From Acetobacter sicerae (lineage in GTDB: Bacteria; Pseudomonadota; Alphaproteobacteria; Acetobacterales; Acetobacteraceae), in the NCBI RefSeq assembly GCF_011516765.1, contig NZ_JAAABN010000005.1:124001-188000 (forward strand): a stretch of 64,000 nt of DNA, read 5' to 3'. The notes beneath the pieces were generated by a model. The model saw only the letters and a list, made by a program, of their open reading frames with translations, had not been told where the DNA came from and ran no database searches. Position numbers and translations under genes: made by a program. This document shows, in pieces, positions 48,339-57,533 of the stretch. Every line of letters begins with the position of its first letter. Position 1 is the first letter of the stretch.

Positions 48339-49238
48339 TTATGCTCCCTTACGGCCAAAGCCGACACGGACAAGAATATTGATGATCAGGACGCCTACCG
48401 TGACCAGCAGGGCGCCGGTCCATGCGAGCTGGACCCAGTCGTCAAACGCCGAACCCGCATACTGATAGATGGTGACCGGGAGGCTGGCCATCGGGCGTGT
48501 CAGGCTGACGGACCAGTCCAGATTGCCCAGAGAAGTGAACAGCAACGGGGCTGTCTCACCCGCCACGCGGGCCACGGCCAGCAGCACGCCGGTCAGGACA
48601 CCCGTGCGGGCCGCACGCAGGCAGATGAAGAGAATGACACGCCACTTGGACGCGCCCAGCCCGATCCCGGCTTCCCGCAGGGAAACAGGCACCAGACGCA
48701 GCATGTCTTCCGTCGTGCGGACCACGATGGGCAGCGCCAGAATCGCCAGAGCCAGCGAACCGGCAAGCCCGGAGAACTGCCCTGTCGGCACCACAACCAG
48801 CTCATAGATGAACAGGCCGATCAGGATCGACGGCGCGGACAGCAGCATGTCCGAGACAAACCGCGTGGTGCTGGCCATCCAGCCACGTCCGTAATCCGCC
48901 AGATAGATGCCGCACATCATGCCGATCGGCGCGCCGATCAGGATCGACACGGCGGTCTGGATCAGACTGCCGACGATGGCGTTCGCCAGACCGCCGTTCA
49001 GTCCCGGCGAGGCCGTCGAATGGGTGAAGGTGATCAGCGAGAGGCCGCCCGCGCCGCGGATGATGAGTGTGAACAGGATCGAGCCCAGCGCGATCAGCGC
49101 CACAGCAGTCGCGCTGATGCTGAGCACGGTCGCCAGCCGGTCCATGAGACGCCGACGCATCGCGAGGGAGCTGTTGACCTTCCAGCCGTCCACCGCAACT
49201 GCCTGCGACGGACGATGAGTTTCGTTCGGCCGGGTCAT
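48339..49238 (-). CDS. pstA: Phosphate ABC transporter permease PstA
   Basis: 299-residue inner-membrane permease, six predicted helices, first near residues 37-60. The binding-protein-dependent permease loop [18 protein letters not shown] is present. Its ATG at 49238 follows the pstC stop by one base (TGACATG). Confidence 0.95.
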   Translation of the reverse strand: MTRPNETHRPSQAVAVDGWKVNSSLAMRRRLMDRLATVLSISATAVALIALGSILFTLIIRGAGGLSLITFTHSTASPGLNGGLANAIVGSLIQTAVSILIGAPIGMMCGIYLADYGRGWMASTTRFVSDMLLSAPSILIGLFIYELVVVPTGQFSGLAGSLALAILALPIVVRTTEDMLRLVPVSLREAGIGLGASKWRVILFICLRAARTGVLTGVLLAVARVAGETAPLLFTSLGNLDWSVSLTRPMASLPVTIYQYAGSAFDDWVQLAWTGALLVTVGVLIINILVRVGFGRKGA

Positions 49239-49239
49239 G

Positions 49240-50253
49240 TCACCGCCCTTCCTTCTTGCCGGATACACCCAGCAGAACACGGGAAATCGCCAGCGCGACA
49301 AAAGACATCGCCATCAGGATCGCGCCCAGCGCCATCAGCGCCGACAGTTTCACGCTGCCGGCCGGGCTCTCGGGAAACTCGAGCGCGATCAGGGAGGCGA
49401 TGGTGTTGCCCGGCGCAAACAGGGACCAGCCGATCTTGTTGGCGTTTCCGATCACGAAGGTGACGGCCATCGTTTCGCCCATCGCCCGCCCCATGCCGAG
49501 CACGACGCTGCCGACGACCGCGCTTCTGGACCAGGGCAGGATGACGTTACGCATGACTTCCCAGCGCGTTGCCCCGAGTCCGAAGCCACTTTCCTTAAGC
49601 ACGGCAGGGATGGACGTGAACACGTCGCACATGACCGCCGTGACAAACGGCATGATCATGACGGCGAGGATCAGGCCACCCGTCATCAGACCCGTCCCGA
49701 ACGGCGCGCCCGCCACCAGCGCATCGACAACCGGAACGTGACCGAACCAGTGGTGCAGGGTGGGCTGCACATAGCGGGCGATCAGTGGCACGATGACGAA
49801 GAAGCCCCACATGCCGAAGATGATGGAGGGGACCGCCGCGAGAAGCTGCACGGCCATGCCGACAGCGAACGAAATGCGGGCAGGAGCCATCTGGGTCAGC
49901 CAGAACGCCGCGCCAAAAGCCAGCGGAACAGCGACGACAAGTCCGATCAGACTTGTGACAATCGTGCCGAAGACGGGAGCCAGCGCGCCAAAATGCTGCG
50001 TGACAGGGTTCCAGATGGAGGTCGTGAAAAAGGAGGGGCCAAATGTCTCGAACGCCTTCATCCCTCCGCTGATCATGACGAGAATGATCCCGCCAAGCAG
50101 CAGCAGGACACCAATCCCCGCCGTCGTCACCAACCACCGAAAAATGGAATCGCCGTTCAGGCGGGATCCGGCTCCAAGCATCGTCTCTTGCGCTTCTGTG
50201 CTTTCCGGCGGCTTCCCGGGAACTGTTCCAGCCGTCCGCGCTATACCGTTCAT
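49240..50253 (-). CDS. pstC: Phosphate ABC transporter permease PstC
   Basis: 337-residue permease and first gene of the pst-pho run. Six helices start with the segment from about residue 40; the loop LGATRWEVMRNVILPWSRSA is the EAA-type motif that docks PstB. GGAG lies 9 bases before the ATG. Divergent from a small lipoprotein gene. Confidence 0.95.
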   Translation of the reverse strand: MNGIARTAGTVPGKPPESTEAQETMLGAGSRLNGDSIFRWLVTTAGIGVLLLLGGIILVMISGGMKAFETFGPSFFTTSIWNPVTQHFGALAPVFGTIVTSLIGLVVAVPLAFGAAFWLTQMAPARISFAVGMAVQLLAAVPSIIFGMWGFFVIVPLIARYVQPTLHHWFGHVPVVDALVAGAPFGTGLMTGGLILAVMIMPFVTAVMCDVFTSIPAVLKESGFGLGATRWEVMRNVILPWSRSAVVGSVVLGMGRAMGETMAVTFVIGNANKIGWSLFAPGNTIASLIALEFPESPAGSVKLSALMALGAILMAMSFVALAISRVLLGVSGKKEGR

Positions 50254-50322
50254 GAATCAGACGCTCCGCTTTCTGATACGGCCCGACCATTACTTAACGG
50301 TCATCAACCGGGCAACCGTGGA

Positions 50323-50344
50323 ATGACATGTGGGTTCATGACAT
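50323..50344 (-). promoter_or_regulatory. Possible PhoB-binding site before pstC
   Basis: Two ATGTCAT-like 7-mers on the minus strand (ATGACAT on the plus, at 50323-50329 and 50338-50344) lie about 70 bases upstream of pstC. The spacing is 15 bases rather than the canonical 11, so the match is weaker than the site before pstS. Confidence 0.3.
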
Positions 50345-50364
50345 TTTTATTGCGTCTTTCCGAT

Positions 50365-50387
50365 AAAGCCCGGCCGACCGGGCTTTT
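50365..50387. terminator. Intrinsic terminator hairpin in a divergent intergenic region
   Basis: AAAGCCCGG pairs with CCGGGCTTT around CCGA, then one more T before GCTCC. It stands between the divergent pstC and lipoprotein genes, where no annotated transcript should end. Confidence 0.6.
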
Positions 50388-50530
50388 GCTCCGTCATCGT
50401 CTTTGGAAAGCACGTATTTTTAATGGGGATGGATCCCGCAGAAATAGATTTCTTTATGATTTTCCCGGGCTCCTTTCCTGCCGTATGGTGAAGCGCAAGT
50501 GGTGACCACAACAGAGAGTACAGCCGGATC

Positions 50531-50806
50531 ATGACGCATCGCAAAATCATGGCAGCAGGAGCCTCCGCCCTGATGATCGGGACATTATCAGCCTGCGCAG
50601 AGACACAGCCTCCCAGGGAGCACAGGATCGGTATGGCCAATCCAGCCTCTGTCTACTGCCAGAAAATCGGCGGTCGCCTCGAAATGCAGCAGGGCGCTGA
50701 CGGTGTTCGCGGCATCTGCCATCTGCCGGATGGCGCCTCCATGGAGGAATGGGCCCTGTTCCGGCGCGATCACGCCAGCCCCACAAAAGGAGACGAGCCG
50801 CGATGA
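50531..50806 (+). CDS. DUF333-type lipoprotein
   Basis: A 91-residue lipoprotein. The signal peptide ends in the lipobox LSAC (Cys near residue 22). The mature part GMANPASVYCQKIGGRL through GICHLPDGASMEEWALFR is the DUF333 (hemolysin-like) domain, with two Cys that may form a disulfide. It overlaps the following nitroreductase start as ATGA. Role unknown. Confidence 0.85.
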   Translation: MTHRKIMAAGASALMIGTLSACAETQPPREHRIGMANPASVYCQKIGGRLEMQQGADGVRGICHLPDGASMEEWALFRRDHASPTKGDEPR

Positions 50807-51624
50807 CAGATCGTTTCAGCGCCCTCTGGGAAGAACGCTACGGACCCGACGTGCCGGTTCCGTCCGTCACACCGGACGCGATCACGGAAAGTCTGATGGC
50901 CCACCGGACCGTGCGCGCCTATCTTGATACCCCGTTGCCGGAAGGCGCGCTGGAAGCGGCCATCGCCGCCGCACAGTCCGCTTCTTCTTCCTGCAACATG
51001 CAGATATGGAGCGTGGTGGCGATCGAGGATCAGGCCCGCAAGGACCGTCTGGCGACGCTGGCCAGCAATCAGGCCCACATCCGGCAGGCGCCCCTGCTGC
51101 TGGTCTGGCTGATCGATTTCGGACGTCTCAAGCGTCTGGGCGAGACGGAAGGGCAGCCGACGGAGAACCTTGATTATCTCGACACCTTCATGGTCGGGGC
51201 GGTGGACGTGGGCATTGCGGCGCAGAACGCCGTCGCATCCTTTGAGGCCGCCGGTCTCGGAATCGTCTATCTCGGCGCGATGCGCAACAACAGCGAGGCG
51301 GTGGCGAAGGAACTCAATCTGCCGCCCCTGACAGCCGTGGCCTTCGGTCTGAGCGTCGGTTTTCCGGACCCCGACAGGCCGGCCCATATCAAGCCGCGCC
51401 TTGCTCCGTCAGTCGTGCTGCATCGGGAGCAGTATGATGCGAGCGGCGAGCAGGAAGGCGTCACCCGCTACAACGATGTCTATGCCGCCTTCCAGAAAGC
51501 CGAGGGTCTGCCTGAGAAACGCTGGGCGGACGCGACGCTGCCCCGCCTTGCTTCACCAAAGGCGCTGCATGGGCGGGACCATTTGCGGGATGTGCTGGAA
51601 AAGCAGGGGTTTCGTCTTCGGTAA
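50803..51624 (+). CDS. Nitroreductase-family flavoprotein (NfsA-like)
   Basis: A 273-residue FMN oxidoreductase. LMAHRTVRAYLDTPLPEGAL, QSASSSCNMQIWSVVAI, VGAVDVGIAAQNAVASFEAAGLGIVYLG and VAFGLSVGFPD fit the NfsA/FRP subgroup, which reduces nitro compounds or quinones with NADPH. ATG at 50803 follows AAAGGAG and overlaps the lipoprotein stop; the frame opens earlier. Physiological substrate unknown. Confidence 0.9.
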   Translation: MTDRFSALWEERYGPDVPVPSVTPDAITESLMAHRTVRAYLDTPLPEGALEAAIAAAQSASSSCNMQIWSVVAIEDQARKDRLATLASNQAHIRQAPLLLVWLIDFGRLKRLGETEGQPTENLDYLDTFMVGAVDVGIAAQNAVASFEAAGLGIVYLGAMRNNSEAVAKELNLPPLTAVAFGLSVGFPDPDRPAHIKPRLAPSVVLHREQYDASGEQEGVTRYNDVYAAFQKAEGLPEKRWADATLPRLASPKALHGRDHLRDVLEKQGFRLR

Positions 51625-51688
51625 CCCTGACATGTTTTGACACACTGTCTTCGAGGCAGGATGCTGGACAGGCATTTTCGGTGAACAC

Positions 51689-51710
51689 GGGAAGCGGACT
51701 CCTGCTTCCC
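51689..51710 (+). terminator. Hairpin after the nitroreductase gene
   Basis: GGGAAGC (51689-51695) pairs with GCTTCCC (51704-51710) around 8 bases; no T-run follows. Confidence 0.4.
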
Positions 51711-51776
51711 GGTCGTTCGGTTCCGAAGAAGAGACGGGCGGAGAGTGCGTCCGCTCCGGCTTAAGGAGTGCCAGAC

Positions 51777-52082
51777 ATGTCAGCCTACAAAACCCTGCGC
51801 GAAGCCATTGAAAAGAAGAGCGCCGTCAACTTCACACTGAGCGGCAAGGCCCAGAGCGGTTCACCCCATGTGCTCGGCAAGGGCGACAACGTGGGAAAGG
51901 TTCTGATGTATCGTGGTGAAGATGCGCACGAAAAGCGCGTGCCGCCACAGGGCGAATGGAGCTGCATCGCAGTCTCCGATCTGTCCGATGTCGAACTTGC
52001 GCCGGACGTTCCGTTCCATGTGGGACACCCGCCCGAGAAACATCGGGCGGAAATCCGCGAAGTCGATATCGAACTGGGCTGA
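51777..52082 (+). CDS. Small hypothetical protein
   Basis: A 101-residue acidic to neutral soluble protein, MSAYKTLREAIEKKSAVNFT and VGKVLMYRGEDAHEK near the start, DLSDVELAPDVPFHVGHPP near the end. No family recognised. AAGGAG lies 8 bases before the ATG at 51777, and codon use fits the neighbours. It is convergent with leuD over a shared terminator. Confidence 0.65.
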   Translation: MSAYKTLREAIEKKSAVNFTLSGKAQSGSPHVLGKGDNVGKVLMYRGEDAHEKRVPPQGEWSCIAVSDLSDVELAPDVPFHVGHPPEKHRAEIREVDIELG

Positions 52083-52093
52083 GCGCCCGTCAG

Positions 52094-52128
52094 GACTGTT
52101 CCCCGCTTGCGCGCGGGGAGCAGTCTTT
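52094..52128. terminator. Terminator between a hypothetical gene and leuD
   Basis: GACTG-CCCCGC pairs with GCGGGG-CAGTC across two small bulges, followed by TTT. Works on both strands between convergent genes. Confidence 0.6.
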
Positions 52129-52132
52129 CCCG

Positions 52133-52753
52133 TCAGACAGCGATCTTCGGGAACCAGGGCTCGTCCTGCTTCCGCTTCGTCTCGAACGCCTCGATGGCGT
52201 TTTCGCGCTTCAGCGTCTGACCAATATCATCCAGCCCTTCAAGCAGCAGATGCTTGCGCAGCGGATCAATCTCGAAGCTGATTTCCTGTCCGTCCGGACG
52301 GATGACCACCTGACGCGCCAGATCGACCGTAATGCGGCTGTTGGCCCCCTGCGAGGCGTCGCCCATCAGTTCATCGCAGACTTCACGCGGCAGACGGATC
52401 GGCAGGATGCCGTTTTTGAAGCTGTTATTGAAGAAGATGTCGGCAAAGGATGGCGCGATCACGCAGCGGATGCCGAAATCGAGCAGCGCCCAGGGCGCAT
52501 GCTCACGCGACGAACCGCAGCCGAAATTCTCGTGCGTCACAAGAATCTCCGCCTTGCGATACGGCTCCCTGTTCAGCACGAAATCCGGGTTTTCCGAGCC
52601 GTCCGGGCGATAGCGCATGCCGTCGAACGCATGCACGCCAAGACCGGTGCGCTTCGTCGTCTTGAGGAAGCGGGCCGGAATAATCTTGTCCGTGTCGATA
52701 TTGGCCTCGGGCAGAGGTGCCGCGATGGCCGTCAGAGTGGTGAATTTCTCCAT
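52133..52753 (-). CDS. leuD: 3-isopropylmalate dehydratase small subunit
   Basis: With LeuC isomerises 2- to 3-isopropylmalate in leucine synthesis. 206 residues: [31 protein letters not shown], the swivel-domain signature [20 protein letters not shown], and [11 protein letters not shown] at 52753 gives the family N-terminus; AAGGA is 8 bases upstream. It lies 25 bases after leuC. Confidence 0.96.
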   Translation of the reverse strand: MEKFTTLTAIAAPLPEANIDTDKIIPARFLKTTKRTGLGVHAFDGMRYRPDGSENPDFVLNREPYRKAEILVTHENFGCGSSREHAPWALLDFGIRCVIAPSFADIFFNNSFKNGILPIRLPREVCDELMGDASQGANSRITVDLARQVVIRPDGQEISFEIDPLRKHLLLEGLDDIGQTLKRENAIEAFETKRKQDEPWFPKIAV

Positions 52754-52778
52754 CGGTCTTCGTCCTTCTCTGCCGAAA

Positions 52779-54185
52779 TCAGTTCGTAAGCTCACGGGCG
52801 TCGGTCAGCACGCCGGTCACCGCCGCCGCCGCCGCCATCGCGGGGGACAGCAGATGGGTGCGACCACCCGGTCCCTGACGCCCCTCGAAGTTGCGGTTGG
52901 AGGTCGAGGCGCACCGCTGTCCCGGCGTCAGCTTGTCCGGGTTCATGCCGAGGCACATGGAGCAGCCTGCCTCACGCCATTCGAAACCGGCGTCGAGGAA
53001 CACGCGGTCCAGACCTTCTTCCTCGGCCTGCGCCTTCACCAGACCGGAGCCCGGCACGATCATCGCCCGCACGCCATCGGCGACCTTGCGACCGGCTGCG
53101 ATGGACGCCGCCGCCCGGAGATCCTCGATACGACTGTTGGTGCAGGAGCCGATGAACACCACATCGACCGGCGTTCCCGCGATTTTCTGTCCGGCCTTCA
53201 GGTCCATATAGTCCAGCATGCGAACCATCTGCGCCCGCTTGGCTTCATCGGGTTCATCAGCCGGGTCCGGTACCGTGCCATTGATCGGCAGCACATTCTC
53301 AGGGCTGGTGCCCCATGTCAGGCAGGGCTCGATCTCTTCGGCGCGCAGCGTGATTTCCGTGTCGTAAACGGCGCCTTCATCGGCGGCGAGCGTCTTCCAG
53401 TAAGCAACGGCCTGATCGTAGCCTTCGCCCTTCGGTGCAAAACGGCGACCCTTCACATATTCGAATGTCGTCTCATCCGGGGCGATCAGACCAGCGCGCG
53501 CGCCCGCTTCGATGGCCATGTTGCAGACCGTCATGCGGCCAGCCATGTCCAGTCCGCGAATAGCGGAACCGCAGAATTCGATGACATGACCGGTGCCGCC
53601 AGCCGTTCCGATCCTGCCGATGATCGCCAACACCACGTCCTTCGCCGTTACGCCGGGAGCAAGCTCACCCTCGACGGCGATCTTCATGTTCTTGGCGGGC
53701 TTCTGCAGGATGGTCTGCGTGGCCATCACATGCTCGACCTCGGAGGTGCCGATGCCGAACGCCAGAGCGCCCATCGCGCCATGCGTGGAGGTGTGGGAGT
53801 CGCCGCAGACGATCGTCATGCCCGGCAGCGAGATGCCCTGCTCGGGACCGACCACATGCACGATGCCCTGATTGGCCGACAGCAGCGGGAAATACGGAAC
53901 GCCGAATTCCTTGACGTTGCGTTCCAGCGTCTCGATCTGATTGCGGCTTTCCGGCTCCTCGATCGGCTGGGTGCGATCGGAGGTCGGCACGTTGTGGTCA
54001 ACAACTGCGATCGTGTTTTCCGGATGACGCAGTTTGCGCCCGGCCAGACGCAGCCCTTCGAACGCCTGCGGGCTGGTCACCTCATGCACAAGGTGACGGT
54101 CGATATACAGGATGGCGGTCCCGTCCTCGAGGGTATCGACAACGTGGTTGTCCCAGATTTTGTCGAACAGAGTACGCGGTGACAT
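52779..54185 (-). CDS. leuC: 3-isopropylmalate dehydratase large subunit
   Basis: 468-residue aconitase-type [4Fe-4S] subunit. Motifs include [40 protein letters not shown] (first Cys), [13 protein letters not shown] and [15 protein letters not shown] (remaining cluster Cys). ATG at 54185 with CAGGA upstream; a TTG two codons earlier is less likely. Starts the leuC-leuD operon. Confidence 0.97.
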   Translation of the reverse strand: MSPRTLFDKIWDNHVVDTLEDGTAILYIDRHLVHEVTSPQAFEGLRLAGRKLRHPENTIAVVDHNVPTSDRTQPIEEPESRNQIETLERNVKEFGVPYFPLLSANQGIVHVVGPEQGISLPGMTIVCGDSHTSTHGAMGALAFGIGTSEVEHVMATQTILQKPAKNMKIAVEGELAPGVTAKDVVLAIIGRIGTAGGTGHVIEFCGSAIRGLDMAGRMTVCNMAIEAGARAGLIAPDETTFEYVKGRRFAPKGEGYDQAVAYWKTLAADEGAVYDTEITLRAEEIEPCLTWGTSPENVLPINGTVPDPADEPDEAKRAQMVRMLDYMDLKAGQKIAGTPVDVVFIGSCTNSRIEDLRAAASIAAGRKVADGVRAMIVPGSGLVKAQAEEEGLDRVFLDAGFEWREAGCSMCLGMNPDKLTPGQRCASTSNRNFEGRQGPGGRTHLLSPAMAAAAAVTGVLTDARELTN

Positions 54186-54584
54186 GGCCAATCCTGATTA
54201 TCCCGAAATGAAGCAGACCTTTGCCCCCCGGCCATACGGACCGTCAAGTTCGGTCTTGCACAATGATGGTGCGTGCAGGGCGAGGAAGCAGAAAGACCCG
54301 CTACTTATTATAACATGCGGACAGCGTCTTCGATATTCCGCTCTTTCCCGGAAAGTGAGGTGCGAAGGCCGGGAGATCAAGAAGGGCGCTGCTCTCCACC
54401 TGTTTATTTCGGCAAGACCGGGATCAAATGGACGCGTCTCTTTGTAGCGTTCAGAGACAAAGCCCTGAAAAGCGCGTGTGCAAAGCAGAAAGACGCCGCG
54501 ACAGATATGTCGTTCTCTGAGGGGAAGATGAGACGTCAGTTCCTCAATTTTTCCGGCGGAAGAGGAAAACAGCCTCAGGAACCA
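54186..54584. other. Intergenic region upstream of leuC with a degenerate repeat
   Basis: 399 bases without a convincing gene. At 54421-54471 it holds a decayed copy of the double-hairpin repeat. The leuC promoter lies here; no leucine leader peptide was recognised. Confidence 0.5.
54421..54471. repeat. Dispersed double-hairpin repeat, copy 3 (decayed)
   Basis: GGATCAAATGGACGCGTCTC and the following TTTGTAGCGTTCAGAGACAA align base for base with the 60688 copy with about a dozen changes, mostly weakening both hairpins. The frame of similarity includes TTTGTAG-GTTC between the hairpins. Confidence 0.55.
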
Positions 54585-55199
54585 TCAGAAAACAAAGGGG
54601 AAAAGTTTCCACTTTACCCCTTGTGACCAGTCGACCCATTCTTTGCGGGTTCCGAGTATCTTTTCCTCGGCTCTGATCCTCATGATCTGCATCCACCAGG
54701 TGAAGAGAAGAACCACGGTGTTATGAATCGTGGGATATTGCAGAAGAAAAGCCATCTGCATCAGAAGATAACCGGCATACATCGGATGACGGATAACTCT
54801 GTAGGGACCGCCGGTTTTCAGTTGTCGCGATGCGGCGATGATTCCGAAGCTTCTGCGTAGGGACAGTTTGGCGGTGAGGCTAAGCAGGATGCCGATCAGA
54901 GCCAGACTGCCGCAGAGCACGCTTGGAAGAACAGGGGGAACCTGCGGCGCCGCGACGACGAGCAGACTGGCATATGTTCCCAATACGGCAACGAGCCAGT
55001 CACGCCAGTTGTGGCTGAGAGGGCCGCGCTGTCGGATGACCGTAAAGGTCATGTCGAGCAGAGCTTCCGCCATATAAAGGCATGCCACGATATTATGTGT
55101 GACGAAAACAGGCGTGAAATTCTTGAAGACGAAATAACAGCCGGCACCCAGAAGCAGGAGTTTTTCGCCGCGTTCAATCAGAGGTGCATAAGGCGTCAT
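54585..55199 (-). CDS. ICMT-like membrane methyltransferase (isoprenylcysteine carboxyl methyltransferase family)
   Basis: A 204-residue membrane protein of about five helices with the family block GPYRVIRHPMYAGYLLMQMA and the late RIRAEEKILGTRKEW. Bacterial members methylate various lipids or small molecules, and most are uncharacterised. ATG at 55199 or GTG at 55211; neither has a good ribosome site. Substrate unknown. Confidence 0.85.
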   Translation of the reverse strand: MTPYAPLIERGEKLLLLGAGCYFVFKNFTPVFVTHNIVACLYMAEALLDMTFTVIRQRGPLSHNWRDWLVAVLGTYASLLVVAAPQVPPVLPSVLCGSLALIGILLSLTAKLSLRRSFGIIAASRQLKTGGPYRVIRHPMYAGYLLMQMAFLLQYPTIHNTVVLLFTWWMQIMRIRAEEKILGTRKEWVDWSQGVKWKLFPFVF

Positions 55200-55279
55200 G
55201 AAGGAAGACACGCTTCATCGTTGATAGGAATTTTTTAATTATGGATATTTCGGTAAATATTTGATTGCCTGAGGCAACA

Positions 55280-55320
55280 CAGGGGAGGCGTTTCCTGTTC
55301 AACAGAAAACGCCTCCCCTT
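55280..55320 (-). terminator. Hairpin after the TPR protein gene
   Basis: AGGGGAGGCGTTT (55281-55293) pairs with AAACGCCTCCCCT (55307-55319) around 13 bases. No T-run follows on the minus strand. Confidence 0.6.
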
Positions 55321-55349
55321 GACCCTAAAGAACGCCGTAACGCGGGGGT

Positions 55350-57146
55350 TTACTGAACGACGGTGCTGCCCTGTTGCACCGGGGCGACAACATCCTGGAT
55401 CGGGAATTTCGTTTTGATATCCGCCGTCCGGGAAAAATCCAGCGCCGACTGGATGCGCTGCTGATCGTCAGGTTCAGGCTTCAGGCCGAGCGCGACATTC
55501 CACTGATCGATCGCCTCGGTTTTCCGGCCGAGATCCCAGTACGCCACGCCCAGATGATAATTTACTTCCGGGTCGAGCGGCGTCTGTTCGGCGGCCCGTT
55601 CGATCAGTTCCGAACCGTGAGGCAGATCGCCTGAGCGCAGCAGAACCCAGCCAAGACTGTCGCGGATGGCGGCGTCGTCAGGATCGAGGGCAAGCGCCCG
55701 CTTCAGAAGTTCGGTGGCTTCAGTCAGATGCAGTCCACGCTGCGCCCAGCCATAGCCGAGAAAGTTCAGCAGCAGTGGTTCATCGGGAACCATCTTGCGC
55801 GCTTCCTGCAGATCCGCCTCGGCTTTCGGCCAGTTGTTGGTGCGTTCATAGGCCGCGGCCCGCTCGAACAGCAGCGTCCAGTCCAGGGTCTGGCTGGCGC
55901 GGGCATTGGTGATCGCCTTGTTGAACGCATCAATCGCAGCGGGCCAGTCCTTGCTTTCCGAGAGGATGGTGCCGAGCGAGCGGAGGGGCAGTACGAGGTT
56001 CGGCGCATCGTGAGACAGACGCTCCAGCGTCTTGCGGGCGTCCGCATGGTTGCCGAGCTGATCTTCCAGCATGGCCACGCGATACTGTGCGACGCGGATC
56101 AGCGGATTGGTGTCCGGCAGATTCTGCAATACCGCGATGGCGATGTCTTTATGTCCCAGACTCTCTTCAATTTCCGACAGCATCAGGCGTGCGATGGCCA
56201 TCGTCGGATCAAGGGTCAGCGCCATGCGCAGCATCATGGCCGAGGCGATGTTGATCTGCTGCATGCTGTCCACTTCCGGCGCATGCAGGGCCTGCTGCCG
56301 GAGAATGAAGGCGACCAGTACATAAGCATGCGCCACGCCATCGCGGGCGGTCGGTACGGGCGGGCTGTCGATGGCTGCCTGTAACTCGGGTTCGGCGAGG
56401 GACAGGACAGTGTCACTGCCCGTCGCCGCACGGAGCAGGTTCCGGGCGTCGCTCTGATGCCCTGTCTGCCAGAGCAGGTTGGCGCGCGCGCGGTTGATCA
56501 GCAGGTCGCTGGCGGGGAAGAGCTGGTTGGCCTTGTCGAACAGCGTTCTGGCCTGCCCGGTGTCCCCGGCAAGAAGAGCGATCAGAGCGGCGTGACCGAC
56601 ATAGAAAGGAGCGGCGGGCGACGCGCTGTGCTTCGGCGAGGTGAGAAGCGCGATGGCGTCCGTGTATTTCTTTTCTCCGGCAAGACACCATGCCTGCAGA
56701 AGGGGCGACAGGATGTTGGTCAGGGCATCGGAGGGCATGCTCCGATAGGCTTCGGACGCCTCCTGCCAGCGGTCATGCAGCACGGCGTCATTGCCGAGGA
56801 CAAAGGCGGTCAGAATGCTGCGACCGCCTGCTTTCGCCAGAGTCTGACGCGCCAGATCCACGGCGTTGGAGGCTCCGGCCAGAGCGGCTTCGGAGAAGGC
56901 CTGCCGGAGCAGTTCCATATTGTTCGGGTCTTTCGCCAGCGCCGCGCTGTAGGCCTGCGCGGCCGTGGCGTAATCATTGGCGCGTGCGGCGACGAGTCCC
57001 ACCAGAAAATCCGGAGCATCCACCGGCACAAACGGAGCTGCGTTCGTCTTCGGTGGTGTGGTCGGCGCCTTCTGTCCCGCAGCTATCGCGCTACTGGACA
57101 GAAGAGAAGCCAGCAGCAGGGCGGACAGGACAGGACGAATTGGCAT
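55350..57146 (-). CDS. Exported TPR-repeat protein
   Basis: A 598-residue protein with a signal peptide (MPIRPVLSALLLASLLSSSA, cut near AIAAG) followed by an array of roughly ten tetratricopeptide repeats; the clearest are near the C-terminus (LNFLGYGWAQRGLHLTEATE and VNYHLGVAYWDLGRKTEAID). It is likely a periplasmic scaffold in envelope or polysaccharide assembly. ATG at 57146 starts the signal peptide, so the longer open frame to 57251 is not used. Specific partners are unknown. Confidence 0.88.
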   Translation of the reverse strand: MPIRPVLSALLLASLLSSSAIAAGQKAPTTPPKTNAAPFVPVDAPDFLVGLVAARANDYATAAQAYSAALAKDPNNMELLRQAFSEAALAGASNAVDLARQTLAKAGGRSILTAFVLGNDAVLHDRWQEASEAYRSMPSDALTNILSPLLQAWCLAGEKKYTDAIALLTSPKHSASPAAPFYVGHAALIALLAGDTGQARTLFDKANQLFPASDLLINRARANLLWQTGHQSDARNLLRAATGSDTVLSLAEPELQAAIDSPPVPTARDGVAHAYVLVAFILRQQALHAPEVDSMQQINIASAMMLRMALTLDPTMAIARLMLSEIEESLGHKDIAIAVLQNLPDTNPLIRVAQYRVAMLEDQLGNHADARKTLERLSHDAPNLVLPLRSLGTILSESKDWPAAIDAFNKAITNARASQTLDWTLLFERAAAYERTNNWPKAEADLQEARKMVPDEPLLLNFLGYGWAQRGLHLTEATELLKRALALDPDDAAIRDSLGWVLLRSGDLPHGSELIERAAEQTPLDPEVNYHLGVAYWDLGRKTEAIDQWNVALGLKPEPDDQQRIQSALDFSRTADIKTKFPIQDVVAPVQQGSTVVQ

Positions 57147-57533
57147 GATGGCGATGAGCCCCTGACGATGTGTGAATGGGATGGTCGCATCCCGTGGCTG
57201 TAACGGCCATGGGAAAGATTTAACCCGGCAAGCGTGATCGGCCAACCACAAGCCTGTTTGCTTGATGAAGTTTGAAAAAGGATGGATGCAGAAGAGGTTC
57301 CCTCTGGTTCATTCATGACGCAACAGTCACGCGATGAAGTCGGAAATTCTGTCCAACCGCAGCATTTTCCAGCATGGAAGTACATTTCTTGTGGCTGGTC
57401 TTGTGGCTGGACGGTCTGATTTCTTTGGCGGCTCAGCGGACCATGCCCTGCTTTTCTGTGCGGAATGCGGATGATCTCCTTCTGACAGGAGGACGGGCCG
57501 CCACTCTTTCTTTATAGAAGGAGTGCAGAAGGT
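57147..57533. other. Divergent gap between the TPR and uracil-DNA glycosylase genes
   Basis: 387 bases with no gene I can support. It must hold promoters for both directions; no motif stands out. Confidence 0.45.

Noticed and set aside
46928..48382. 484-codon plus-strand frame
   Set aside because: Spans phoU and pstB antisense; both of those are certain.
52617..54182. 521-codon plus-strand frame
   Set aside because: Antisense to leuC/leuD, which carry all cluster and active-site motifs.
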